A stretch of 18,315 bases of DNA from Bacillota bacterium (GCA_023402355.1 JAEXCG010000127.1:1-18315); one strand, 5' to 3'. Numbered from the stretch's first letter, positions 6,493 through 14,575 are shown. Notes: a model not told the origin generated them from the letters alone. Made by a program: numbers and translations.

Positions 6493-8547
6493 ATGACGAA
6501 CGAGGAAGCGCGCGCACGCGCCCGTGCGCTGGTGAGCGAAATGACCGTGGAGGAGCAGGCGTCGCAGCTTCGCTACGACGCGCCTGCGATCGAAAGGCTC
6601 AGCATTCCGGCCTACAACTGGTGGAACGAGGCGCTGCACGGCGTGGCGCGCGCGGGCACGGCGACGGTGTTTCCGCAGGCCATCGCGCTGGCGGCGGCGT
6701 TCGATGCGCACGGCATGGAAGCGATCGCGGACGCCATTGCCACGGAGGGGCGCGCCAAGTACAACATGCAGCGCGCGCACGGCGACCGCGACATCTACAA
6801 GGGGCTGACGTTCTGGTCGCCCAACGTCAACATCTTCCGCGACCCGCGCTGGGGGCGCGGACAGGAGACCTACGGCGAGGACCCGTATCTCACCGCGCGG
6901 CTGGGCGTGCGCTTCGTGCGCGGGCTGCAGGGAAAGGGCCGCTATCTCAAGGCGGCGGCGTGCGCCAAGCATCTGGCGGTGCACTCCGGCCCGGAGCGTC
7001 TGCGTCACGAGTTCGACGCGCGGGTGAGCGACAAGGACCTTTGGGAGACCTACCTGCCCGCGTTCGAGGCGCTGGTGAAGGAGGCCAACGTGGAGGCCGT
7101 GATGGGCGCCTACAACCGCGTGGACGGCGAGCCCTGCTGCGGCTCAAAGAAGCTCATCGGCGAGATTTTGCGCGGCAAATGGGGCTTTGAGGGGCACTTC
7201 GTCAGCGACTGCGGGGCGATCGCGGACTTTCACATGCACCACCTCGTCACCGCCACCGCGCCGGAGAGCGCGGCGCTCGCGCTGAGGAACGGGTGCGACC
7301 TCAACTGCGGCAACACGTACCTGCATGTCTTGCAGGCGTATCAGGACGGGCAGGTGACGGCGGAGGAAATCGCCCTGGCCGCCGAGCGCGTGATGGCGAC
7401 GCGCATCAAGCTGGGCATGATGGACGACGACTGCGAGTACGACGCCATCGGCTTTGAAATGTGCGACTGCGACGCGCATCAGGCAATGGCGCTGGACGCG
7501 GCGCGCAAGGCCATGGTGCTGCTGAAAAACGACGGCATTCTGCCGCTCGACCGGGAAAGCCTCGGGACGGTGGCGGTCATCGGGCCGAACGCGGAGAACC
7601 CGGCGGCGCTGGAGGGCAACTACAACGGCAAGTCGTCCCGCTACGCGACGCCGCTGCAGGCGCTGCGCCGGGAGCTGGAGGGCCGCGCCCGCGTGATCTA
7701 CGCGCGCGGCAGCGAGCTGACGCGCGAGAAATCGACGCCCGAATCGCGGCCCGGGGACCGCATCGCGGAGGCCGTGGCCGCCGCCGAATGCGCGGACGTC
7801 GCGATCCTCTGCTTAGGCCTGGACGCGACGGTCGAGGGCGAGGAAGGCGACGCGGGCGACAAGCGCGACCTGGAGCTGCCGGCTTGCCAGCAGAGGCTGC
7901 TGGGCGCCGTGCTTCGCACGGGAAAGCCCGTCGTGACCGTGGTCTTCGCGGGCAGCGCCCTGCGCGTGGAGGAAGGAAACGCCGTGCTGATGGCCTGGTA
8001 TCCGGGGCAGGCGGGCGGCACGGCGCTGTGCGACCTGCTGTTTGGGCGCGTCTCCCCGTCCGGTCGCCTGCCGGTGACGTTTTATCGGAGCGCGGACGAC
8101 CTGCCGCCCTTCGAGGACTATTCGATGTGGGGACGCACTTACCGCTACTTTACGGGCGAGCCGCTCTATCCGTTCGGCTACGGCCTGTCGTATGCGCGCT
8201 TTGCCTACGCGGACGCCGCGCTGGACGGGCGAACGCTGCGCGTGACGGTCGAAAACGTCGGCCCCATGGCGGCGGACGAGGTCGTGCAGGTGTACGTGAA
8301 GGCGGAGGATTCACCGTACAGCCCGCCCAACCCGCGGCTTTGCGCCTTTGCGCGCATACATCTCGCGGCTGGGGAAAAACGCCGCGTCGAGATCGAGCTG
8401 ACGGACGAGGCGTTCACGGTCGTAAACGACGCGGGCGAGCGCGTGCGCGCAGCGGGCCGCTTCAGCCTGTACGTGGGCGGCAGCCAGCCGGACGCTGTGA
8501 GCGCGAGGCTGACGGGGAACGCGCCGCTGCGCCTGAAAATCGGGTGA
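6493..8547 (+). CDS. Glycoside hydrolase family 3, probable beta-xylosidase or related, 684 aa
   Basis: This is a retaining exo-glycosidase. The N-terminal TIM-barrel domain (about residues 1-330) carries WWNEALHGVARAG, the segment WSPNVNIFRDPRWGRGQETY, KHLAVHSGPE, and VSDCGAI with the predicted nucleophile Asp239. The alpha/beta sandwich domain follows (KAMVLLKNDGILPLD onward, including AWYPGQAGGTA and PFGYGLSY), and a fibronectin-III-like domain closes the protein (about 575-680). WWNEALHGVA and the FRDPRWGRGQETYGEDP run are typical of the xylosidase/arabinofuranosidase branch of GH3, so xylo- or arabino-oligosaccharides are the likely substrate; beta-glucosidase activity is less likely. 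There is no signal peptide, so it acts in the cytoplasm on imported sugars. AAAGGGA lies 10 bases before the ATG. The gene is single and is closed by a strong terminator. Confidence 0.92.
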   Translation: MTNEEARARARALVSEMTVEEQASQLRYDAPAIERLSIPAYNWWNEALHGVARAGTATVFPQAIALAAAFDAHGMEAIADAIATEGRAKYNMQRAHGDRDIYKGLTFWSPNVNIFRDPRWGRGQETYGEDPYLTARLGVRFVRGLQGKGRYLKAAACAKHLAVHSGPERLRHEFDARVSDKDLWETYLPAFEALVKEANVEAVMGAYNRVDGEPCCGSKKLIGEILRGKWGFEGHFVSDCGAIADFHMHHLVTATAPESAALALRNGCDLNCGNTYLHVLQAYQDGQVTAEEIALAAERVMATRIKLGMMDDDCEYDAIGFEMCDCDAHQAMALDAARKAMVLLKNDGILPLDRESLGTVAVIGPNAENPAALEGNYNGKSSRYATPLQALRRELEGRARVIYARGSELTREKSTPESRPGDRIAEAVAAAECADVAILCLGLDATVEGEEGDAGDKRDLELPACQQRLLGAVLRTGKPVVTVVFAGSALRVEEGNAVLMAWYPGQAGGTALCDLLFGRVSPSGRLPVTFYRSADDLPPFEDYSMWGRTYRYFTGEPLYPFGYGLSYARFAYADAALDGRTLRVTVENVGPMAADEVVQVYVKAEDSPYSPPNPRLCAFARIHLAAGEKRRVEIELTDEAFTVVNDAGERVRAAGRFSLYVGGSQPDAVSARLTGNAPLRLKIG

Positions 8548-8557
8548 AAGCGGCACA

Positions 8558-8586
8558 AGGGGACGCGGCCATCGGCCGCGTCCTCT
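8558..8586. terminator. Bidirectional terminator between GH3 and EAL genes
   Basis: GGACGCGGCC (8561-8570) and GGCCGCGTCC (8574-8583) pair perfectly around the loop ATC, and the stem extends by three more pairs including one G-T. TCTCTGTCATCTT follows on the plus strand. It lies between two convergent stop codons (8547 plus, 8590 minus) and overlaps neither gene. Confidence 0.8.
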
Positions 8587-8589
8587 CTG

Positions 8590-10806
8590 TCATCTTAGGT
8601 ATTTTTCTTCAAACGCGCAGACGGGGAGCGGGGGCGAGAAGTAATAGCCTTGAATGAGATCGCAGCCTGCCTCGCGCAGCATGTCCACCTGTGCCTCTTC
8701 CTCGACTCCCTCTGCGACCGTGATGATGCCGAGCCTCTGCGCAAGCTGCACGATGGATTCGATAACGAGGCGGGCGCGGGGATTTTCCAGGCAGTCGAGG
8801 AAGAACCGCCGATCCAGCTTGAGCGCATCGATTGGCAGCTTTTGCAGCAGGTTCAGGGCGGAATAGCCGGAGCCAAAGTCATCGAGGGAGCAAAGCAGGC
8901 CCGCTTGGTGGATACGGTTGATGATGTCCAGCGCCCGCAGCGTTTCTGAGTCGGAGAACATGATCGACTCGGTCAGCTCGATTTCGACGAGGCCCGCGGG
9001 CGTCTCGAAGCGGTCGAGAATCCGCTGATAGGAGGAGAGAAAGTCCAGGTTTTGGAAGTGCGCGCGGGACATGTTGACGGACAAGGGGACCGCCTGCGCT
9101 GTGGACCTCTGCCAGCGGTCGACCAGCGCGCAAACCCGCTCGAAGACATACAGGTCCAGCCGGCAGATCATCCCGCTCTGTTCGCACAGCGGAATGAACC
9201 GGGCGGGGCTGATGCATCCGTGTTCGGGGTGAATCCAGCGCACGAGCGCCTCCGCTCCGGCGAGGGAACCATCGCAGACGCGGATCTTGGGCTGAAGGTA
9301 GACGACGAATTCCTCGCGATCGAACGCCTGCTCCAGCTCCCGCAGCATCTCCGCCTGTTCGCGCTGCACGCTGAGCAGGGCGCTGTCGTAAAACGCACAG
9401 GCGCTCTGATAGCCGCCTGCCGCGCTCTTGCGCGCGGCATTTGCGCGAGATTGACAGGAGATGAGGTCTGCGTCCTGTGTGGGGACGGGGTATACGCCTT
9501 GTGTGACGCGAAGCGGTCCGGTGGCAGTGACGATCGTTCCGAGTGCTGCTGCGATGGAGTGGAGGCGGCTGCGCATCGCTACCTCGTCCGCGCTCGCCAA
9601 CAGCAGATAGAAGGTATCGGCCTCGCCTCTGGCGGCGACCTCTCCAGGCCGTTCCATCAGCTCTTCTAGCGTCCGGTAGACGCAGCGCAGAAGCTGATCG
9701 CCCGCTGCGGCGCCCTCGATGTCGTTGACGAGCTGGAAGTCCCTGATGTTGAGCGCGACGATGGAGAAGGCTCCCTGCGGAGCATGCCGAATCGTCCGTT
9801 CCGCCTCCAGCAAAAAGCGGACGCTGCTGCTCCCGCCTGTCAGCGGGTCGGTGAAGGCGACCTGTTCTACGCGCGCGCGATAGGTGGCCTGGATGAAGAA
9901 GAGAGCCAGAAACAGCAGAAAGTACAGCGCGACGATAACGATTGTGGTGGTGAATATACGGGAAGCGAAGATGTCTGCCGCCCCCATGATGATGTCCTCT
10001 GGAATCATGGTAACGCAGAACCAGCCTTTTATGCTGATGGGGCGATAATCCAGCAGGATGCTCGCCTCCCCGGAAACCGGCAGGCGGATGCTGCCGCTGC
10101 GCCCTTGGGCAAGATCGCGCACCATCTTGACGGCCCACTCGTCCGCTTCCTCGTATTGCTCCGCAGCGATGCGGGCAGAAAAGGATCGCTGAGTAGGCGG
10201 GATGACCATCCGGCCGTCCTGATCCAGGATGCAGGTGCTCCCCTGCCCCGCAAAGCACTCGTTGTCAATCATTTCGCGCATCCTGTCCATCGACTTAAAA
10301 CCCACGATCAGGCCGCTCGTCTTGCTATCGTTCGGAAGCGGCACTATGTAGACGAACTGATCCTCGTAGCTGCAGGCGATGCCATCGTTTGCCTGCAGGT
10401 CCGGGTAGCGCGAAAGGCTGGAAAGATTCAGGGTGCTGCCGTCAGGGAAACAGGCCACGTCGTCCGTGGAGAGGAGGGTCAAAGCCGTAAACCCGGCTAT
10501 TTCGGCCTTGCATTCCAAAAGCTCTGGAATCTCGTCCGGTGATAAATGCGCGACGTCGTCCGCAATTAACCGCAGCTGACCGAGGATGCCCTGGATGCGG
10601 TCGTTGATCAGCGCGGTGGTCTGACTTGACACGTCGGTCAGATAGTTCTGCGTCCTGCGGACGACGACGGATCGCATGCCGTCGGCATAATAGAGGATGC
10701 AGGCAGATATCGCGATCATAAAGAGAAGGGAAAGCGCCAGCAGGGGGATGCTGATGCGGGACAGGAGCCGTCTTTTTGCCCGTGTTGACACGATTTTCTC
10801 ACCCAT
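8590..10806 (-). CDS. Membrane c-di-GMP phosphodiesterase: Cache, degenerate GGDEF, EAL, 738 aa
   Basis: This sensor enzyme hydrolyses cyclic di-GMP. In order: a membrane helix (about residues 19-41), an extracytoplasmic Cache-like sensor (about 45-275), a second helix (about 284-307), a GGDEF domain (about 312-445) and an EAL domain (about 485-735). The GGDEF signature is EADTF at 395-399, so cyclase activity is unlikely. The EAL catalytic set is complete: E519-A-L, Asn578 (SVNMS), Glu613 (ELTES), Asp642-Asp643 (DDFG), Lys663, Glu699 (AEGVE) and Gln719 (QGYYF). The net predicted activity is c-di-GMP breakdown controlled by an external ligand. The ATG at 10806 has no ribosome site; an in-frame GTG at 10791 with GGTGAG 6 bases upstream is a good alternative start that removes only five residues. 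It is divergent from the GntR-like gene. Confidence 0.93.
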   Translation of the reverse strand: MGEKIVSTRAKRRLLSRISIPLLALSLLFMIAISACILYYADGMRSVVVRRTQNYLTDVSSQTTALINDRIQGILGQLRLIADDVAHLSPDEIPELLECKAEIAGFTALTLLSTDDVACFPDGSTLNLSSLSRYPDLQANDGIACSYEDQFVYIVPLPNDSKTSGLIVGFKSMDRMREMIDNECFAGQGSTCILDQDGRMVIPPTQRSFSARIAAEQYEEADEWAVKMVRDLAQGRSGSIRLPVSGEASILLDYRPISIKGWFCVTMIPEDIIMGAADIFASRIFTTTIVIVALYFLLFLALFFIQATYRARVEQVAFTDPLTGGSSSVRFLLEAERTIRHAPQGAFSIVALNIRDFQLVNDIEGAAAGDQLLRCVYRTLEELMERPGEVAARGEADTFYLLLASADEVAMRSRLHSIAAALGTIVTATGPLRVTQGVYPVPTQDADLISCQSRANAARKSAAGGYQSACAFYDSALLSVQREQAEMLRELEQAFDREEFVVYLQPKIRVCDGSLAGAEALVRWIHPEHGCISPARFIPLCEQSGMICRLDLYVFERVCALVDRWQRSTAQAVPLSVNMSRAHFQNLDFLSSYQRILDRFETPAGLVEIELTESIMFSDSETLRALDIINRIHQAGLLCSLDDFGSGYSALNLLQKLPIDALKLDRRFFLDCLENPRARLVIESIVQLAQRLGIITVAEGVEEEAQVDMLREAGCDLIQGYYFSPPLPVCAFEEKYLR

Positions 10807-10812
10807 AAGATA

Positions 10813-10830
10813 AGCGCGCTGTGGCGCTTA
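10813..10830. repeat. Inverted repeat just upstream of the EAL gene start
   Basis: AAGCGC and GCGCTT (within plus-strand 10813-10830) can form a 6-bp stem in the mRNA directly before the annotated ATG, in the place where a ribosome site would be expected. This fits a lower translation start at the GTG at 10791. Confidence 0.4.
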
Positions 10831-10865
10831 AAATCTGTGTACATATCCGAAGAGGTACAAGCAGG

Positions 10866-10894
10866 ATTATAACAGAATCCTCTGGAAATACAAG
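10866..10894 (-). promoter_or_regulatory. Promoter of the EAL gene with overlapping dyad
   Basis: The minus strand has a perfect extended -10, TGT-TATAAT (TATAAT at 10871-10866). The -35 is weak: TTGTAT at 10893-10888 with a 16-base spacer, or CTTGTA with 17. A perfect dyad AGGATT-N7-AATCCT (10863-10881) sits across the -10, and TGTAC-N12-GTACA (10838-10859) lies just downstream. Both look like operator sites, and the divergent GntR-like protein is the obvious candidate to bind them. Confidence 0.65.
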
Positions 10895-10952
10895 ATAGAA
10901 TCTGAACACACATCCAGATAGCTTTGGAATTTTTCGGATGGGGGCAAGGGGC

Positions 10953-12401
10953 ATGCAGCAGGACAAACGAAAGGATTACGTGTACGACATGATCCTGGAG
11001 CAGATCCTTCAGGGCAGGTACAGGATGGGGCAGTCCCTACCGTCCGCCGTAAGAATCGCGGAAACCTACCACGTCGGTCTCCGCGCGGCGCAGGACGCCC
11101 TGCGAGCTCTGCGGCGGGATGGGTACATTCAAACGCAGGCGCGCAGGCGCGCCGTCATCTGTTACAGCCCCCGGGAGGAGGCGGCGGACCGTCGGGAGAT
11201 CATGCGGCTATTAGCGCGCAGGCAGGCGACACGGGATGCCTTTCAGAGCGCCGCCGTGTTGATGCCGCCGATATTGGCCTTTTGCACGGAGAGGATGTCC
11301 CCTGCGGAGCTGGGCGAGCTGCTGCGGCCGATCCGACGGATCGACGCGAAGCACTATCAGGATAGAATTCTCACCACTTCGCTCGTGATGAACCGCATCC
11401 TGCGCCAGGCGGGAAATCCGCTGTTCTGCGATCTGTACGCCAGCCTGGAGGTCTACTTGCAGGTGCCGGTCTTTCCTGCCTATGGCAACCCCTTTGACGG
11501 CGAGGAGCTCTGCGGCGGGCGCGAGGTGATCGAAAGGCTGATGGCGCTGAGATTAAAGAAGCCATCGCAGGCGGGGAGGATCTACGGGGATGTCGGTCAA
11601 ACCGTGGAGCGGTACATGGCGCGCCTGTCGGCGGATTATCCGGACGTTCAGGAGAACCCGGCGCTGTCTTATACCTGGAATCCGGTTCGCGGACAAACCT
11701 ACCTGTACGCAGAGGTCGCGCGGGATCTGATGCGCAAGATCGGCGGTGGGGATTACCCGGACGGCACCTTTTTGCCGCCCGAAAATACCCTTTCTAAGGC
11801 ATATGGCGTCTCCCTTTATACGGTGAAGCAGGCATTGGGTGTGCTCCGCAGCTTCGGGCTGGCAAGGACGATGAACGGACGAGGCACGTGCGTTACCTTG
11901 CAGCATGCGGGCATTACGCGGGAGGGGCTCAGCAGGGCCGGGTATAAGCGCGACATGCTGATGTATCTGTATGCTTTGCAGTTTATAGCGACCGTCATTC
12001 GCTCCACAGCGCTGTTCGCATTTGAAAAGATCGATGAGCAAGCCGTACAGGCCGTAGAAAAGGAACTGGAAATCCCGGGACGCATCCCTATGACAGAACT
12101 GCTCGACGCAGTGCGGAAGTCGCTATGCCACCAGACCCTGCGGGAGATATTGACACAGATACAAAAGTTACTCCTGTGGGGAAACTGCTTTGTTTTCTTA
12201 CAGCAGGGGGACGGCAGCGCAAACGCGCTGCGAGCCGAGTGCAGGTGCGCCGTCGCTCATCTGCGGCGCAGGAATGGCGAGGCATTTGCCGCGCAGATGG
12301 AGCAATGCATCCTCTTCGTTATGCAGCGGGTGCGCACGTTTCTGATGGACAACGGCATCGAGGAGGCGGGAGAGATATGCATCCCTTCGGCGTTCGACTA
12401 A
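10953..12401 (+). CDS. Tandem GntR-like transcription regulator with two winged helices, 482 aa
   Basis: This is a predicted DNA-binding regulator with an unusual double layout. Winged helix 1 spans about residues 6-72 (YDMILEQILQGRYRMGQSLP, then LRAAQDALRALRRDGYIQ). Winged helix 2 spans about 249-317 (LYAEVARDLMRKI, FLPPENTLSKAYGVSLYTVK, QALGVLRSFGLARTMNGRGT). Each is followed by a helical segment (about 78-225 and 330-465). The first contains MNRILRQAGNPLFCDLYASL, reminiscent of FCD ligand domains, but this match is weak. A normal GntR regulator is about 230-250 residues and works as a dimer; this one looks like two fused units. The ATG at 10953 has GGGGG 8 bases upstream; the earlier in-frame ATG at 10938 has no site. 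It is divergent from the EAL gene. GC content is lower than in flanking genes. I recognise no specific ligand. Confidence 0.82.
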   Translation: MQQDKRKDYVYDMILEQILQGRYRMGQSLPSAVRIAETYHVGLRAAQDALRALRRDGYIQTQARRRAVICYSPREEAADRREIMRLLARRQATRDAFQSAAVLMPPILAFCTERMSPAELGELLRPIRRIDAKHYQDRILTTSLVMNRILRQAGNPLFCDLYASLEVYLQVPVFPAYGNPFDGEELCGGREVIERLMALRLKKPSQAGRIYGDVGQTVERYMARLSADYPDVQENPALSYTWNPVRGQTYLYAEVARDLMRKIGGGDYPDGTFLPPENTLSKAYGVSLYTVKQALGVLRSFGLARTMNGRGTCVTLQHAGITREGLSRAGYKRDMLMYLYALQFIATVIRSTALFAFEKIDEQAVQAVEKELEIPGRIPMTELLDAVRKSLCHQTLREILTQIQKLLLWGNCFVFLQQGDGSANALRAECRCAVAHLRRRNGEAFAAQMEQCILFVMQRVRTFLMDNGIEEAGEICIPSAFD

Positions 12402-12409
12402 GCGCCCTA

Positions 12410-12443
12410 AAGGCCCCCGTTTTCGACCGAAAACGGGGGCCTT
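12410..12443. terminator. Bidirectional terminator between GntR-like gene and ABC operon
   Basis: AAGGCCCCCGTTTTC (12410-12424) and GAAAACGGGGGCCTT (12429-12443) form a perfect 15-bp stem with a 4-base loop. It occupies the gap between convergent stop codons at 12401 (plus) and 12459 (minus). The trailing T-run is short on either strand, but the stem is very strong. Confidence 0.85.
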
Positions 12444-12458
12444 GCCTGTGAGAATATG

Positions 12459-13718
12459 TCAGTTCCCCGTGATGAGCAGCGCCTCTTCCTGCAGCAGGTC
12501 GAAGCCTTCCTCGACGGTGTACTCGCCGATGCCCATCATCTCAGAGATTGGCAGCAGCGAGGCGGAGAGGAACTCGGCCCACTTGTCGAACACGGTCAGT
12601 GGGCGGCTGTGCTCCAGCGAGTCGAAGATGCACTGTTTTTCCTCGGGCGTGAGGCCGGTGAACATGATGTCCATGTTCTTTTCGGTGGCCGCGCGGTTGA
12701 CCTGCGGGCCCCAGGTGAACTCCTCGTATTTGATGGAGGAGGGCTCCTCGCCGATCAGCCAGAGCATGACTTCCTTGGTCTCCTCCGGGTGCTTGGTCGC
12801 GGCGAGCGGGATGTACACGTCCACGTAACCGACGGAGGTGCCGTCCGGCGTGGGCAGGATGCCGTAGTTCACGCCGCTTTCGGCGATTTCGGGGTGGCTC
12901 CAGGTGCCGGTGATGTACATGCCCAGCTTGCCGTCCGCGAAGAGCTGCGCGGTGGAGGTCGTCTTCGTGGTGGCGGAATCCGGCATGATCTTGTCCTCGT
13001 GCATCATCTTGTAGAGCTTCTCGTGGATCGCGCGGATGTCGGCGTTGTCGAACTGCGGGTACAGGTTTTCGCCCCAGTAGTCGAGCCCGTGGGGGAAGAG
13101 GAAGCAGGCCGTGCGCTCGAGCTGGAATTCGATCCAGGCGCCGTAGACGCGGTCGAGCCCTTCGCCACTGGAGAGCTTCGCGCCGATGTCGGCCCACTCG
13201 TCCATGGTCCAGGTCTTCGTCCAGTCCAGGCTCGGCGTCTCGATGCCCGCGGCCTCAAACATGTCGCGGTTGTAGTAGCACATCAGGGTGTAGATGCTGA
13301 TCGGCAGGCCGTAGAGCTTCCCGTCGCGGTAAAGGCCCTCGATCACGTTCCAGTAGTACTCGTCCTTGTTGAGGTTCTGCTCCACGTAATCCGTGATGTC
13401 CAGCAGCATGTTCTGCGCCGCGAACTGCGGATAGTAGGAGGTGGAGACGGTGGCGATGTCGGGGGCCATGCCCGCGGCGCTCATGGTGATGAGCTTCGTG
13501 CCGATGTCCTCCCAGCTCGCCGCGCTGTTGTCCAGCTCGATCTGTATGTCGTCGTGCGTCTCGTTGAAGCGCTTGACGATCGTGTCGTGCCCGCCGTTGG
13601 CGCTGAACGTCAGCAGCTTGATGACGACGGGGTCCTTGCCCTCCGCGCCGGCGGAGACGCCTGAGAGCGTCAGGGCCATGAGCAGGGCGAGCAGAAGCGA
13701 AAGCAGTCGTTTGGTCAT
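12459..13718 (-). CDS. Extracellular carbohydrate-binding protein of an ABC importer, 419 aa
   Basis: This is the substrate receptor of the sugar importer, of the family 1 (MalE/UgpB-like) type. The start ATG at 13718 has a perfect GGAGGG 7 bases upstream, and a classic signal peptide follows (MTKRLLSLLLALLMALTLSG). The mature part begins with VVIKLLTFSAN and shows the usual features: FNETHDDIQIEL, GMAPDIATVS, DGKLYGLPISIYTLMCYYNR, a FADGKLGMYITGTW segment and a helical C-terminus. There is no cysteine in or near the cleavage region (VSAGAEG), so it is not a standard lipoprotein, which is unusual for a binding protein in a single-membrane bacterium. The ligand is likely a mono- or oligosaccharide; which one is not evident. 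It is the last gene of its operon. Confidence 0.93.
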   Translation of the reverse strand: MTKRLLSLLLALLMALTLSGVSAGAEGKDPVVIKLLTFSANGGHDTIVKRFNETHDDIQIELDNSAASWEDIGTKLITMSAAGMAPDIATVSTSYYPQFAAQNMLLDITDYVEQNLNKDEYYWNVIEGLYRDGKLYGLPISIYTLMCYYNRDMFEAAGIETPSLDWTKTWTMDEWADIGAKLSSGEGLDRVYGAWIEFQLERTACFLFPHGLDYWGENLYPQFDNADIRAIHEKLYKMMHEDKIMPDSATTKTTSTAQLFADGKLGMYITGTWSHPEIAESGVNYGILPTPDGTSVGYVDVYIPLAATKHPEETKEVMLWLIGEEPSSIKYEEFTWGPQVNRAATEKNMDIMFTGLTPEEKQCIFDSLEHSRPLTVFDKWAEFLSASLLPISEMMGIGEYTVEEGFDLLQEEALLITGN

Positions 13719-13750
13719 TGAATTTCCCTCCTTTTTTTCGATCAAGGCTT

Positions 13751-14575
13751 TCAGCCTTTGATTCCTCCGAGCATGATGCCGCTGATGATGTACCGCTGCG
13801 AAATCAGGTACAGGACGATGATCGGCAAAAGCGCGATGCACGACGCCGCCATCAGCAGGTTCCACTTGGTCACGTATTCGGACTGATAGATGCGCAGCAC
13901 CATCGGCACCGTCATCTTGACGCGGGAATTCAGGTAGAGCATGGGGCCCAGGAACTCGTTCCACTTGCCCATGAAGGTGAGCACCGAGATGGAGACGACC
14001 ATCGGAACGGACATGGGCAGGATGATCTTGAGCCAGATGCGCATGTGGCCGCAGCCGTCCAGGTACGCGGAGTCGCGGTAGGCGTCGGGGATGCCCATGA
14101 TGTACTGGCGCATGAGGAAGACGTTGCTCGCCGTGCCGAAGAGCGAGGGCACGATCAGCGGCAGGTAGGTGTTGATCCAGCCCAGGTTCTTGAAGATGAT
14201 GAACAGGGGGATCAGCGTCACCTGATAGGGGATCATGACCGTCGCCAGCACCAGCATGAACAGCAGGGACTTGAAGCGAAAGTCGATCTTGGCGAAGGCG
14301 TAGGCCACCATGGAGCTGACGATGATGTTGCCCGCCGTGGAGAGCACGGCGATGAACATGCTGTTGAGCAGCGCGCGGCCCATCTGCGACTGCTCCCAGG
14401 CGTCCAGGTAGTTTTGAAAGCGCGCGGGGTGCGGTATCAGCTTGGGCGGGTAGCTGAAGACGAGGGAGGTATCCTTCAGCGACGTGGAGACCATCCAGAT
14501 AAAGGGGAAGAGCGTGGCCGCCGCGACCATCAGCAGCACCGCGTGCAGCAGCAGTTTACCGGCTCTTTTACGCAT
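13751..14575 (-). CDS. Carbohydrate ABC transporter permease, MalG/AraQ type, 274 aa
   Basis: This is the second membrane subunit of the sugar importer. It has six predicted helices: about residues 10-30, 72-95, 105-130, 140-160, 185-210 and 240-262. The EAA-type loop that contacts the ATPase is DSAYLDGCGHMRIWLKIILP (about 168-187). The length and the LFPFIWMVSTSLKD start match the MalG/AraQ/UgpE side of the family. Its ATG lies inside the end of the upstream permease gene (8-base overlap), so the two are translated together. The binding-protein gene follows after 32 bases. Confidence 0.95.
   Translation of the reverse strand: MRKRAGKLLLHAVLLMVAAATLFPFIWMVSTSLKDTSLVFSYPPKLIPHPARFQNYLDAWEQSQMGRALLNSMFIAVLSTAGNIIVSSMVAYAFAKIDFRFKSLLFMLVLATVMIPYQVTLIPLFIIFKNLGWINTYLPLIVPSLFGTASNVFLMRQYIMGIPDAYRDSAYLDGCGHMRIWLKIILPMSVPMVVSISVLTFMGKWNEFLGPMLYLNSRVKMTVPMVLRIYQSEYVTKWNLLMAASCIALLPIIVLYLISQRYIISGIMLGGIKG

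Noticed and set aside
1360..10850. Shared 10-mer ACATATCCGA at 1360-1369 and 10841-10850
   Set aside because: The flanks differ and the two places have unrelated contexts; one shared 10-mer in 18 kb can arise by chance.
10873..10937. Plus-strand promoter for the GntR-like gene (TAGAAT at 10896-10901)
   Set aside because: No acceptable -35 or TGn was found at a suitable distance, so I did not annotate it.
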